A DNA stretch of 64,000 bases from Streptomyces poriferorum (GTDB lineage Bacteria > Actinomycetota > Actinomycetes > Streptomycetales > Streptomycetaceae): contig NZ_JAELVH010000005.1 in the NCBI RefSeq assembly GCF_019399235.1, positions 62,001 through 126,000 on the forward strand, given 5' to 3'. Shown in pieces: positions 46,040-58,763 of the stretch. Positions within the stretch are counted from its first letter, which is position 1, and the number at the start of each line of letters is the position of its first letter. The translations under genes and the position numbers were made by a program. Below the pieces are notes generated by a model. The model was not told the DNA's origin, searched no databases, and saw only the letters and a program-made list of their open reading frames with translations.

Positions 46040-46495
46040 ATGTCCTCATCGATCGTTGAGACCGTAGATATGAAGGCCCCGGTGGCCATCAGCTGGGCAC
46101 TGTGGAGCGATGTGACGCAGTGGCCCACGTTCCTGAGCCATGTCCAGCGTGTCGATCCGCTGGACGACCGCCGGTTCGCGTGGCAGCTCGCTCTGCCCGG
46201 GGTCGACAAGAGCTTCGTCGCTGAACTCACCGAGGTCGTGGCGCAGGACCGGATCGCCTGGAAGACGACGGAGGGCGTCCACCACGCCGGTGTGGTCACC
46301 TTCCATCGACTGGACGACGAGTCGAGTCGGCTGACACTGCAGATCGAATACGACCCCCAGGGGTTTGTGGAGCACCTGGGAGCCCTCACCAATCTGGACT
46401 CGGTTCTGGCCAACTACGACCTCGGTGAGTTCCAGAAGCTGGCCGAGCGGACAGCCACGGGCGACGTGCCCCTGGGCGGGCCCCGCCCGCGGTGA
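46040..46495 (+). CDS. SRPBCC family protein (polyketide cyclase/dehydrase-like)
   Basis: The 151-residue helix-grip protein runs ETVDMKAPVAISWALWSDVT, then FLSHVQRVDPLDDRRFAWQL, and ends LGEFQKLAERTATGDVPLGG. It resembles the cyclase/dehydrase group of SRPBCC proteins seen in Streptomyces stress operons. GAAGGAG precedes the ATG. It probably binds a hydrophobic ligand. Together with the VOC gene it could form a small operon. Confidence 0.88.
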   Translation: MSSSIVETVDMKAPVAISWALWSDVTQWPTFLSHVQRVDPLDDRRFAWQLALPGVDKSFVAELTEVVAQDRIAWKTTEGVHHAGVVTFHRLDDESSRLTLQIEYDPQGFVEHLGALTNLDSVLANYDLGEFQKLAERTATGDVPLGGPRPR

Positions 46496-46514
46496 CCCAC
46501 CCGGGGTGCCCGGG

Positions 46515-46554
46515 GGCAGGTGCCGACGCCCGGCGGTGGGCGCCGGCACCTGCC
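46515..46554. terminator. Terminator between convergent genes
   Basis: GGCAGGTGCCG (46515-46525) pairs with CGGCACCTGCC (46544-46554), and a further GCGCC/GGCGC-type pairing is possible inside the loop. It lies between the SRPBCC stop and the beta-galactosidase stop. Confidence 0.75.
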
Positions 46555-46561
46555 GCAGCGG

Positions 46562-50479
<3,918 letters not shown>

Positions 50480-50535
50480 CTAGTGCGCCAGGATGTGCAA
50501 CTGGTGTGATGGGTGACACCTGTTGAGACGCGCCC

Positions 50536-50595
50536 ACCCTAGAAAGGGAACACAACCACCACAATGACAACGTCAGATTTTGTTGTTTTCTGACG
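50536..50595 (-). promoter_or_regulatory. Promoter and operator candidate for the GH2 gene
   Basis: On the minus strand TTGTGG (50559-50564) and TAGGGT (50536-50541) are separated by exactly 17 bases. Directly upstream lies CGTCAG (50571-50576) and its reverse complement CTGACG (50590-50595), 13 bases apart, within an unusually A/T-rich stretch. The arrangement fits an activator or repressor site next to the -35. Confidence 0.6.
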
Positions 50596-50852
50596 GCTGG
50601 GCGTTCTGGGCCGGACCGGACCGTGCGGCCCGCCTCGCCTGCTCCGGCCACCGTGACAGCAGCGGCTCGATCACCGCCCGCAACTCGGCGTCCATGATCC
50701 ACGGTCGGGTTCCACGCCATGCGAATGGCCGAATAGGTACATGCGCGATGCCGGCCGGACCTCACGAATGCCGCGGCCAGGCCGGTCCCGGTGACGCGCG
50801 GTACGCCGGCGGGCGTGCCGGCAGGACCGGAATGTGCCGGGGCGCCCGCTGG

Positions 50853-50918
50853 TAAACTGGGGGCACGCTTCGAAACCGCCGGGGCCCGTACCAAGGGGTA
50901 CGGGCCCCGGCGCGTGCC
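50853..50918 (+). promoter_or_regulatory. Structured 5' leader of the DEAD-box helicase gene
   Basis: A TAAACT -10 lies at 50853-50858. Downstream, GGCACG (50862-50867) pairs with CGTGCC (50913-50918). Inside that, CGCCGGGGCCCGTACC (50877-50892) pairs perfectly with 50897-50912 across an AAGG loop. A 9-base bulge lies on the 5' side. This is a terminator-strength hairpin within the leader, 28 bases before the ATG. It could attenuate transcription or make expression depend on RNA helicase activity. Confidence 0.7.
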
Positions 50919-50945
50919 GGGCGCCAGGCCCAGGAAGGTTCCCCC

Positions 50946-52316
50946 ATGAACGCGAAGCAGTCTGCCCCGAAGGGCGACCCCGTAACGTCGCGGACGGCTG
51001 CCACCGGCCTGCCCCCGGTCGAGTCCTTCGACGCACTGGGGCTCCCGCCGGAACTGACGGCGACGATGACCCGCCTCGGCGTGACGGAGCCCTTCCCGAT
51101 CCAGGCGGCCACCCTGCCCAACGCGCTGGCCGGCCGTGATGTCCTCGGCCGCGCGCGGACCGGTTCCGGCAAGACGCTTGCGTTCGGGCTGGCACTGCTG
51201 GCGCGGACGGCAGGGGTGCGAGCGGAGCCGAAGCGGCCGCTCGCACTCGTCCTGGTGCCGACCCGGGAACTCGCGCAGCAGGTGAGCGACGCGCTTGCAC
51301 CGTACGCGCAGGCACTGAACCTGCGGCTGGCGACAGTGGTGGGCGGGCTGGCGATCAACCGGCAGGCGGCACAGCTGAAGGCCGGCGCCGAAGTGGTCGT
51401 CGCGACCCCGGGACGGCTCGCCGACCTCGTATCGCGTCGGTTCTGCGAGCTGCAGCAGGTGCGGATCACCGTGCTCGACGAGGCGGACCAGATGTGCGAC
51501 CTGGGGTTCCTGCCGCAGGTCTCGGAAATCCTGGACCAGGTCCGCCCCGACGGACAGCGGCTGCTGTTCTCGGCCACGCTCGACCGCAATGTCGACCAGT
51601 TGGTGCGGAACTATCTGCACGAGCCGGCCGTGGCCTCGCTCGACCGGGTCGCGGGCTCGGTCACCACGATGGAACACCATGTGCTGAACATCCACCCCGC
51701 AGACAAGTACGCGACCGCGACCGAAATCGCCGCGCGGGACGGCCGGGTCCTGATGTTCCTCGACACCAAGGCCGGCGTGGACCAGTTCACCCGGCACCTG
51801 AGGGCCAGCGGCGTACGGGCCGGCGCCCTGCACAGCGGGAAGTCGCAGCCGCAGCGCACCCACACCCTCGCGCAGTTCAAGGACGGCGAGATCACCGTAC
51901 TGGTGGCCACCAACGTCGCGGCGCGAGGCATTCACATCGAGGCCCTCGACCTCGTCGTCAACGTCGACCCGCCGGCCGACGCGAAGGACTACCTGCACCG
52001 CGGCGGGCGCACGGCTCGCGCCGGCGAATCCGGGAACGTCGTCACCCTGGTCACGCCGAACCAGCGGCGGGACGTCAACCGGATCATGACCGAGGCCCGG
52101 ATCCGACCGACCGTCACCCAGGTGCGCTCCGGCGAGGAGAAGCTGACCGCCATCACCGGCGCGAAGCGCCCCCCGATCGAAGGGAAGGGCAGCGGCAACG
52201 CCCCCTTCCGAGGCATGGCCACGCGCCCGGGCCGCCCGAAGGAGTCCCGCAAGACGGCCGACGCCCGCAAGGCGGCAGAAGCACGCGCCGCCGCCCGGGT
52301 GCGCAAGGGCCGCTGA
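50946..52316 (+). CDS. DEAD-box RNA helicase
   Basis: The 456-residue protein has the Q motif (FPIQAATLPNALAGRD), ARTGSGKT, PTRELAQQV, ATPGRL, DEAD, SAT, and the helicase-C motifs ATNVAARGIHIEAL and HRGGRTARAG, all intact. The basic tail (about 410-456, KSRKT-like, KAAEARAAARVRKGR) probably binds RNA. It unwinds RNA duplexes and is of the RhlE/cold-shock type. The structured leader suggests feedback or cold control. The following gene is on the other strand. Confidence 0.96.
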   Translation: MNAKQSAPKGDPVTSRTAATGLPPVESFDALGLPPELTATMTRLGVTEPFPIQAATLPNALAGRDVLGRARTGSGKTLAFGLALLARTAGVRAEPKRPLALVLVPTRELAQQVSDALAPYAQALNLRLATVVGGLAINRQAAQLKAGAEVVVATPGRLADLVSRRFCELQQVRITVLDEADQMCDLGFLPQVSEILDQVRPDGQRLLFSATLDRNVDQLVRNYLHEPAVASLDRVAGSVTTMEHHVLNIHPADKYATATEIAARDGRVLMFLDTKAGVDQFTRHLRASGVRAGALHSGKSQPQRTHTLAQFKDGEITVLVATNVAARGIHIEALDLVVNVDPPADAKDYLHRGGRTARAGESGNVVTLVTPNQRRDVNRIMTEARIRPTVTQVRSGEEKLTAITGAKRPPIEGKGSGNAPFRGMATRPGRPKESRKTADARKAAEARAAARVRKGR

Positions 52317-52422
52317 CCCGGACGGACTTACCGGGCGGGACCCCCGCCGCGAGAACGCCTGCACGACGGTCCGTCGCGGTCTCGGGCCGTGACACGCAGG
52401 GTGTCAGGTGCCGCAACGTGGC

Positions 52423-53142
52423 TCAGGCTTCGCTCTCCTGGGCGAGCTGGCGGCGGAGGCTGAGCGTCAGGTGCTCCGTCATGGCCTCGGCGGCGCGGTC
52501 GGGCTTCCTGCGCAGCACGGCGCGCACGACCCGCTCGTGCTCGGCCAGCGTCGGATCCTCGGCGGCCTTCACGCTGCTGAGCCGGAAGACATGCAGGTGC
52601 GAGTGGAGCCGCTCGACCGCGTCGGCGAGCAGGGGCCGGTGCGACGCGGCTGCGAGCGCGTCGTGGAAGCGCTGGTCCAGGACCGCGAAGTCGCGGTAGT
52701 CGACGTAGCGGCCCGTCGGTCCCGGAAGCGTCCGCATCTCCTCGACGATCCGCTCGATCGTGTCCAGCTGCTCCTCGGTGGCGTGCGTCGCGGCCAGGGC
52801 CGCCGCCCGCGGTTCCAGGAGCAGCCGCATCTCGAAGAGCTCATCGAGTCCCTGCCGCGTCAGCAGTTCGGTCGCGCGGTAGCCGGAAAGGGACCGCTTG
52901 ACCACCAGGCCGTCCGCCTCGAGGCGGGCCAGGGCCTCACGGACAGGTGTCGGCGACACCCCCAGGGTCCGTGAGAGGGCGTCAATGCCGACGCGGGCAC
53001 CCGGCGCGATCTCATGGTCCATGACCATGGCCTTGATGCTCTCGTAGACGCTGTCCGAGAGCACCTGCCTGGCAGGCTGCGCGGCCGGTGACTTTCCGCC
53101 CGGTTCCTTGAGCCCGTCGGCGGAACGGTCCTGCGGGGGCAT
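52423..53142 (-). CDS. GntR family regulator (FCD subfamily)
   Basis: The 239-residue protein has an N-terminal winged helix (QVLSDSVYESIKAMVMDHEI, LSRTLGVSPTPVREALARLE). The C-terminal FCD domain with metal-type histidines follows (FEMRLLLEPRAAALAATHAT, FHDALAAASHRPLLADAVER). ATG 53142 follows AGGAGAACGG. FCD regulators control sugar-acid and rhamnose-type catabolism, and this one lies next to the rhamnose mutarotase and the decayed transport operon, which makes it their probable regulator. Confidence 0.92.
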   Translation of the reverse strand: MPPQDRSADGLKEPGGKSPAAQPARQVLSDSVYESIKAMVMDHEIAPGARVGIDALSRTLGVSPTPVREALARLEADGLVVKRSLSGYRATELLTRQGLDELFEMRLLLEPRAAALAATHATEEQLDTIERIVEEMRTLPGPTGRYVDYRDFAVLDQRFHDALAAASHRPLLADAVERLHSHLHVFRLSSVKAAEDPTLAEHERVVRAVLRRKPDRAAEAMTEHLTLSLRRQLAQESEA

Positions 53143-53312
53143 CCGTTCTCCTGTTGCTCGGGACCTCTGGGGACAGCCGTAGTTTAGCCAGCCGGGGGGC
53201 GGGGGCCGTGGTGAACTCCGAGGTGGGGCGCTCGCGGACGCCCGGCCGGGCCCGGCCGGGCGAGCCACCTCGGCCCGCACCCCGTTCGGGACGGGCCCCC
53301 CAGCCCGGTCGG

Positions 53313-53630
53313 TCACTCCATCAGGAACACCTGCTCCATCGACGCCCACCGTTCCCCGGTCCCCGCCTCCGCCACCGGCTCCTGGCACGGATCGGTGAGC
53401 CGCCACCACGCCTGCGTGGGCTCGTCCGCGGCCATCAGCGCGAGGTCGGCCGCCAGATCGTCGCCGGCGTACTGGGCGAAGAGCCGGTCACCGAGCAGAT
53501 GGATCGAGTAGTTCGCGATATGACAGGCCCGCAGGCGGTCCAGCACCGGCTGCGGTACGTCGCGGTGCAGGGCGCGGTACTCGTCGACCTTCTCGGGCAG
53601 GACCCTGATCACCTGGGCCACGCGCCTCAT
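53313..53630 (-). CDS. rhaM: L-rhamnose mutarotase
   Basis: The 105-residue protein runs MRRVAQVIRVLPEKVDEYRA, then LRACHIANYSIHLLGDRLFA and TQAWWRLTDPCQEPVAEAGT, ending WASMEQVFLME. This is the RhaM/YiiL mutarotase fold, with the active-site His and Trp-Trp pair. It interconverts alpha and beta L-rhamnose. Its ATG overlaps the stop of the ABC ATPase fragment (ATGA), so it was the distal gene of the rhamnose operon. It is the only intact member left. Confidence 0.93.
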   Translation of the reverse strand: MRRVAQVIRVLPEKVDEYRALHRDVPQPVLDRLRACHIANYSIHLLGDRLFAQYAGDDLAADLALMAADEPTQAWWRLTDPCQEPVAEAGTGERWASMEQVFLME

Positions 53631-54120
53631 CCCGCATTCGCCTTCGTGGCCACGGCGGACGCCGCGCGGTCATGGATGATGCGGATGACCTGCTCGCTCA
53701 TGCGCGCGTAGTCGTGATCGTTGGCGACCTCTCCCCGGATCCGGTGATCAGCCATCACGACGACCCGGTCGGCGAGCGTGACCATCTCCGGGAGGTCGCT
53801 GCTGATGAGGAGGATGGGCAGACCGTTGCGGGCCAGTTCCCACAGGAGCTCGTGGAAGGCGTGCTTGGTGCGGACGTCGACGCCGACGGTCGGCTCGTCG
53901 ACGATGAGCAGGCGGGTGTCGGCAGCCAGCCACTTCGCCAGGCTCACCTTCTGCTGGTTGCCCCCGGAGAGTTCGCCGGCGGTCTGACCGAGGCCGGAGA
54001 CGCGGATGCCCAGACGGTCGACGAGGTCCTGCGCGATGCGGCGCTCCTCGCGTGCCGGGACGAAGCCCAGAACCCGGGCCAGCCTCCGCCATACCGTCAC
54101 CGTGATGTTCCGGTCGATGG
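53627..54120 (-). pseudogene. Sugar ABC transporter ATPase, C-terminal half only
   Basis: The readable part runs AIDRNITVTVWRRLARVLGF to the end and contains the second ATPase cassette of an RbsA/RhaT-type sugar importer: AGELSGGNQQKVSLAKWLAA (signature) and LLIVDEPTVGVDVRTKHAFH (Walker B). The first cassette and the Walker A of the second are missing. No start codon opens the fragment, and its 5' edge joins the enolase-type fragment out of frame. Its stop overlaps the rhaM start. Confidence 0.88.
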
Positions 54121-55461
54121 CAGATCGTCGGGGCTCAGGTGGAGCCAGCCGCCTTCCGTGTCGTACACGGGCACTTCGCGGCGATGGCCGCCGGCCAGGC
54201 GCCACAGGGGTTCCCCGGCCCGCTTGCAGCGCAGGTCCCACAGGGCGGTGTCCACTGCGGCGAGCGCCAGGGAGGTAATGGCTCCGGTGGTGGTCGAGCG
54301 TGTCGAGGCGAACAGCCGTTGCCAGAGACCCTCGACGTTGCGGGCGTCCTCGCCGACGAGGAGAGGCAGCAGATGGCCCTGGAGCAATGCCAGGACGGAG
54401 GATCCGCCGGTTCCGATCGTGTAGGAGTAACCGGTTCCCCGGACACCGTCGGTGGAAGCGATCTCGACGAGGATCGTCTCCTGTTTGACGAATGTCTGCC
54501 CGGGCTTGCGGACCGTGCACTGCTTCGTCTGCAGGAGTGCCAGTGCCCACGCGCCGATGTCCGCCTGCGCCACCGGGTTCTGTACGACGGTCGCGGTGAC
54601 CGAGCCCTTGCGGATCGAGCTGAGGATCTTGGCGTCGTCGTCGATGGCGACGACCCTGGCCTTCGAGCCGGCGCTGCTGACCGCGTCGGCGGCGGCCACC
54701 GCGGGGTTGTAGGCGGTGGCGACGACGCCCTGGATCCGGCTGCCCTTGGCCGCGAGCAGGTCCGATACGGCCTTCTGCGCGGTCTGGAGGTCCTTGTCGA
54801 TGTCGGTGATGGTCTGGAGGAGTCTGACCTTGCCACCGGACTCGGACACCGCCTTGGAGACGCCCTTCATCCGGAGCTGCGTGTTGGCGTCGACGTTGTT
54901 GCCGGTGAGGTGGACCAGGGTGCCCTGGCCGCCCATCGCGTCGATGGCGGCTCGGGTCGCCTTGTACGCCGCGAGCTCGACATCCGTCGACAGGCAGAAG
55001 GCGGCCTCGTTCGTGCCGCCGGCCGGACACGAGCCCAGCGAGGCCACCGTCAGCCCCTGCGACTTCAGATCGGCGAACGTGGTGTTGATGTCGGTCGGCG
55101 ACACCCCGAACACGCCGAAGGCGTTGTAGCCACGTGCCGCCAGGGTGGACAGCAGGTTGTTCTGCTTCTGCTGGTCCCATTCCGCCGTCTCGTCGAAGGC
55201 CACGTCGCCGAGGCCGTACGCCTTCTACGCTGCGGCTCCGGCCGTCTCCCACGGCTGGAAGTGCGGGTGGGCTCCGTCGGGAACGAGCGCCACCTCGGTG
55301 CCGGACCCGTCAGCGAGTTCGGCCCCGCCGCCGGTCCTGCCCGACGCCCGGGGCCGGTCGTTCTCGGACTCACCGGAGGTCTTCACGGTGCAGGCGGTAG
55401 ACGCCAGCAGAACCGCAACGGCGAGAAGTCCGGGCACCACAGATCCGGTCGGGAGACGCAT
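54097..55461 (-). pseudogene. Sugar-binding lipoprotein fused to an enolase-family fragment, with premature stop
   Basis: ATG 55461 (GAGGAGGTGGTGAAG upstream) opens a lipoprotein (LLASTAC lipobox) of the rhamnose-type periplasmic-binding family. It is broken by a TAG at 55225-55227 after HFQPWETAGAAA. The same frame resumes KAYGLGDVAFDETAEWDQQK and covers the binding protein (FGVSPTDINTTFADL, GTLVHLTGNNVDANTQL) to about 54485. There it passes in frame into a mandelate racemase/muconate-lactonising N-terminal piece (VEIASTDGVRGTGYSYTIGT, AVDTALWDLRCKRAGEPLWR). It stops at 54097 before any catalytic barrel residues. The permease genes expected between are absent. Confidence 0.9.
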
Positions 55462-55477
55462 CTTCACCACCTCCTCA

Positions 55478-55499
55478 AAAATCAAATAGGAAATTGTTG
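55478..55499 (+). promoter_or_regulatory. Operator-like direct repeat, copy 1
   Basis: AAAATCAAATAGGAAATTGTTG shares AAAATC, ATAGGAAA and TTG with copy 2 at 55561-55582 (17 of 22 bases). It lies 17 bases upstream of the sugar-binding lipoprotein start, next to an A/T-rich promoter-like stretch. Confidence 0.5.
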
Positions 55500-55560
55500 A
55501 GGCGATGGTTGACCAGTCGACCCGGCCCGTCAAGGCCCGCAGTATGCGACCTGTGGTGAC

Positions 55561-55582
55561 AAAATCGTATAGGAAACATTGG
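55561..55582 (+). promoter_or_regulatory. Operator-like direct repeat, copy 2
   Basis: AAAATCGTATAGGAAACATTGG repeats the copy 1 pattern 83 bases away. It precedes TTGACA (55592-55597), a possible -35 of the GH95 gene. The pair would suit one regulator, perhaps the nearby FCD-GntR protein, acting on both divergent units. Confidence 0.5.
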
Positions 55583-55695
55583 TCGAAGTCATTGACAGGG
55601 TGCGCTGCGGCCGCTGCACTGCTCCCCAGGCGTCGTCTCGCAGCCGCCGTACCCCCACGATTCGAGCATCGCTGCCCCAGAAGGAGCCGCAGTCC

Positions 55696-58551
55696 ATGTC
55701 CCGTCGAACTCCTGCACAGCACCCCGCCCACGACGACCCCGGAATGTCGCGGCGCGGCGTACTGCGCGCAGCCGCGTCGATGACCGCCCTGGTCGCACTG
55801 TCGTCACTGCCCGAATTCACCGGCGGCGCCGTTGCGGTAGCGCGCCCTGACGCGCTGTCGCTCGTGCCGGAGGGGGAGGCGGTGACGCTTCGCTACTCCC
55901 TGCCCGGTGCGGGGAACCGGATGACCGAGGAGGGCCTGCCCATCGGGAACGGCCGGCTGGGGGCTCTCGTCACCGGCGATCCCTCGCGCGACACGATGGT
56001 CCTGGCGGACGCGACGCTGTGGACCGGTCACGCCAATGCGGTGCTTCAGTCGGACGGGCAGTTCCCCTACGGCACGGGCGACTTCGGTACGTTCGGGACG
56101 CTGGCCGAGACGGTGCTGGAGATCCCGGCCCACGCCCTTGCGTCAGTAAGCGACTACCGCCGGACGCTGGACATGAGCAACGGCCTGGTGACCGCGTCGT
56201 ACCGGACCGGTGGTGTCACCTACCGGCGCGAAGTCTTCTCCAGTCACCCCGACGATGCTGTGGTGATCCGGCTCACGCAGAGCGGCGGCGGATCGTACGA
56301 GGGGTCCCTGACCCTGTCCGGAACCCGGGGCGAAACCGTGACGGCGAACAGCGGTGCCGCAGAGGTGTCGTTCTCCGCGGCACTGCCCAACACCCTGAAG
56401 TACGCCACCGTGGTCAGGGCCGCGGGGACCGGCGGCACCGTGTCGGCGTCGGGCGCGAAGGTGACGTTCAGCGGCTGCTCCGAAGTGGTCCTGGTCGTCT
56501 CGGGCGGCACCAACTACAAGGCCGACCCGGGCGTGGCGTACAAGGACACGTCGCTCGTGCCCCTGGATGTCGCCCGCATGAAGGCGACGCGGGCGGCGGC
56601 GGCCACCGGCACGGCACTGCTCGCCACACACGTGTCCGACTTCCAGCCCCTGCAGCAGCGGATGGCCGTGAATCTGGGCTCGTCGTCGGCCGCACAGCGG
56701 GCGATGGACACGCCCGCCCGGCTCACGGCGAGGGCCGCCGCCGGATCCGCGCCGGACCCGGAACTGGAAGCTTCCTACCTGCAGTTCGGCCGCTACCTGA
56801 CGATATGCGGCTCCCGCGGCAGTCTCCCAACCAACCTCCAGGGCCTCTGGATCGACACCAACGCCCCGTCCTGGATGAGCGACTACCACAGCGACATCAA
56901 CGTCCAGATGAACTACTGGCTGCCCGACCGTGCGGGACTGCCCGAGTGCTTCGACGCGTTCACCGAGTACTGCCTCGCCCAGCTGCCCGGATGGCGGACG
57001 GCCACCGAGAACGTCTTCCAGGACTCCCGCAACCGCTTCCGCAACACCTCCGGCAAGGTCGCGGGCTGGACCCTGGGCATCTCCACGAACATCTGGGGCG
57101 GCAACGGCTGGTGGTGGCACCCGGCCGGCAACGCTTGGATGTGCAACTCCCTCTACGAGCACTACGAGTTCACCCAGGACACCGCACACCTCACCAGGAT
57201 CTACCCGCTGCTCAAGGGGGCCTGCGAGTTCTGGGAGGCGCGGCTGATCACGATGGCCGTGCCCGACCCCGTGACCGGCGGGACGAGGCAGGTCCTCGTC
57301 GACGACCACGACTGGTCGCCTGAGCACGGGCCGCAGGACGCGCGAGGGATCACGTACACGCAGGAGCTGGTCCGGCAGCTCTTCCTGAACTACCGCACCG
57401 CGGCCGCCGCACTGGGCAGGGACGCCGCGTACGCCTCCACCGTCGCTGGACTCCAGGACAGGCTGTACCTGCCGGAGGTGAGCGCCACCAGCGGCCGGCT
57501 CGAGGAGTGGATGAGCGACGACGACCTCGGCGAGACGACGCACCGTCACCTGTCACCGCTCATCGGGCTCTTTCCCGGCGACCGCATCGCGATCGAGGAC
57601 TCACCGGCCGAGCTCGTCACGGGGGCGACGAAACTGCTGGAGGCACGCGGCATGGCGAGCTTCGGCTGGGCCAGCGCCTGGCGCGCCATCTGCTGGGCGA
57701 AGCTGAAGCACGCCGACAAGGCGTACGAGCTCGTCCTCGACGTGCTGCGGCCATCGGTGAACTTCAGCAACGGCAGCGCGATCAACCTGTTCGACATGTA
57801 CAGCTTCGGCAGCAGCTCCGTGTTCCAGATCGACGCCAACTTCGGCACGCCCGTGGCGATGATCCAGATGCTGGTGCAGTCCCGCCCCGGACGGGTGGAG
57901 TTGCTGCCGGCCCTCCCGCGAGCCTGGGCCGCTGCCGGGTCCATCACCGGAGTCGGGGTGCGCGGGGGGTTCACGCTCGATATGCGGTGGAAGGACGGCC
58001 AGGTCACCGACGCGACCCTGCGGGGTGCGGCGGGCAGGTCCACCGACGTCGTCTTCGGGGAGTGGAGCAGCCGCGTCACGATCCCCGCCGCCGGGTCCGT
58101 CACGGTCGCACCGCCCGCTCAGCACTCCGTGTTCCAGCTGGTCAACCGCCGGTCGGGCAAGGCGGTCGACGTTCCCGGCGCGTCCACCGCCAACGGCACC
58201 GGACTGATCCAGTACACCCCGAGCTCAGCCGTGAACCAGCAGTTCCGGTTCATCCCCGTGGGCTCGGGGCGGTACGAGATCTACACCACGCACGGCAGCA
58301 CACCTCTGATCTGGGCCGTCTGGGGAGGCGTCTCGGACGCCGGCGCGAAGGTCACCCAGTGGACGCCCGAGCACAGCACCAGTCAGCAGTGGACGATCGC
58401 CGACGCAGGCGACGGCCACGTCACCCTCACCTGCGTGCGCAGCGGCAAGGTCCTCGGCGTCACCGGCGACTCGGACGCCGACGGTGCGGCGGTCGAGCAG
58501 CAGGAACCCGACGGCGGCACGGGGCAGCAGTGGCGGCGTGTCGGCCGGTGA
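55696..58551 (+). CDS. Secreted GH95 glycosidase (alpha-L-fucosidase/galactosidase type) with ricin-type lectin domain
   Basis: The 951-residue exported protein has a twin-arginine leader (SRRGVLRAAASMTALVAL). The GH95 N-terminal super-beta-sandwich (LPIGNGRLGALVTGD) comes first. The (alpha/alpha)6 barrel follows: TNLQGLWIDTNAPSW, SDYHSDINVQMNYW, the probable acid Glu543 in SPEHGP, the probable activating Asp713 in FQIDANFG. A C-terminal ricin-B/CBM13-like trefoil spans about 810-951. The N-x-N active pair of characterised GH95 fucosidases reads D-x-N here, so specificity could differ. AAGGAG lies 10 bases before the ATG. It is divergent from the decayed sugar-uptake operon. Confidence 0.9.
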   Translation: MSRRTPAQHPAHDDPGMSRRGVLRAAASMTALVALSSLPEFTGGAVAVARPDALSLVPEGEAVTLRYSLPGAGNRMTEEGLPIGNGRLGALVTGDPSRDTMVLADATLWTGHANAVLQSDGQFPYGTGDFGTFGTLAETVLEIPAHALASVSDYRRTLDMSNGLVTASYRTGGVTYRREVFSSHPDDAVVIRLTQSGGGSYEGSLTLSGTRGETVTANSGAAEVSFSAALPNTLKYATVVRAAGTGGTVSASGAKVTFSGCSEVVLVVSGGTNYKADPGVAYKDTSLVPLDVARMKATRAAAATGTALLATHVSDFQPLQQRMAVNLGSSSAAQRAMDTPARLTARAAAGSAPDPELEASYLQFGRYLTICGSRGSLPTNLQGLWIDTNAPSWMSDYHSDINVQMNYWLPDRAGLPECFDAFTEYCLAQLPGWRTATENVFQDSRNRFRNTSGKVAGWTLGISTNIWGGNGWWWHPAGNAWMCNSLYEHYEFTQDTAHLTRIYPLLKGACEFWEARLITMAVPDPVTGGTRQVLVDDHDWSPEHGPQDARGITYTQELVRQLFLNYRTAAAALGRDAAYASTVAGLQDRLYLPEVSATSGRLEEWMSDDDLGETTHRHLSPLIGLFPGDRIAIEDSPAELVTGATKLLEARGMASFGWASAWRAICWAKLKHADKAYELVLDVLRPSVNFSNGSAINLFDMYSFGSSSVFQIDANFGTPVAMIQMLVQSRPGRVELLPALPRAWAAAGSITGVGVRGGFTLDMRWKDGQVTDATLRGAAGRSTDVVFGEWSSRVTIPAAGSVTVAPPAQHSVFQLVNRRSGKAVDVPGASTANGTGLIQYTPSSAVNQQFRFIPVGSGRYEIYTTHGSTPLIWAVWGGVSDAGAKVTQWTPEHSTSQQWTIADAGDGHVTLTCVRSGKVLGVTGDSDADGAAVEQQEPDGGTGQQWRRVGR

Positions 58552-58572
58552 ACTGACGACCACTCACTCTGT

Positions 58573-58621
58573 AGTTCAGCCCCACGTCCCGGCTCCTGGG
58601 GCCGGGACGTGGGGCTGAACT
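58573..58621 (+). terminator. Terminator after the GH95 gene
   Basis: A perfect 21-bp stem (58573-58593 with 58601-58621) has a 7-base loop, 22 bases after the stop codon. Confidence 0.92.
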
Positions 58622-58633
58622 GCGGAGTGGCCG

Positions 58634-58693
58634 GACCGCGCGGCCCGCCGCCGTGGACGCGGCGACCGCGCGGCCCGCCGCCGTGGACGCGGC
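58634..58693. repeat. Two tandem 30-bp repeats
   Basis: The 30-base unit at 58634-58663 recurs exactly at 58664-58693. It is GC-rich (CGGCCCGCCGCCG) and lies between the GH95 terminator and the LysR fragment, in no recognised gene. Confidence 0.9.
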
Positions 58694-58763
58694 GAGCGCA
58701 AGCCGGGCCACCGCTGTGCGGGAACGACGCATGGGGAAGGGCGCTGCGTCCGCCCTGTTGTAG

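Noticed and set aside
50573-50695. Minus-strand 40-codon frame MDAELRAVIEPLLSRWPEQA and on, resembling an insertion-sequence transposase N-terminus
   Set aside because: The similarity is slight, no transposase motif or inverted ends are visible, and it runs into the GH2 operator region. It cannot be supported as an element.
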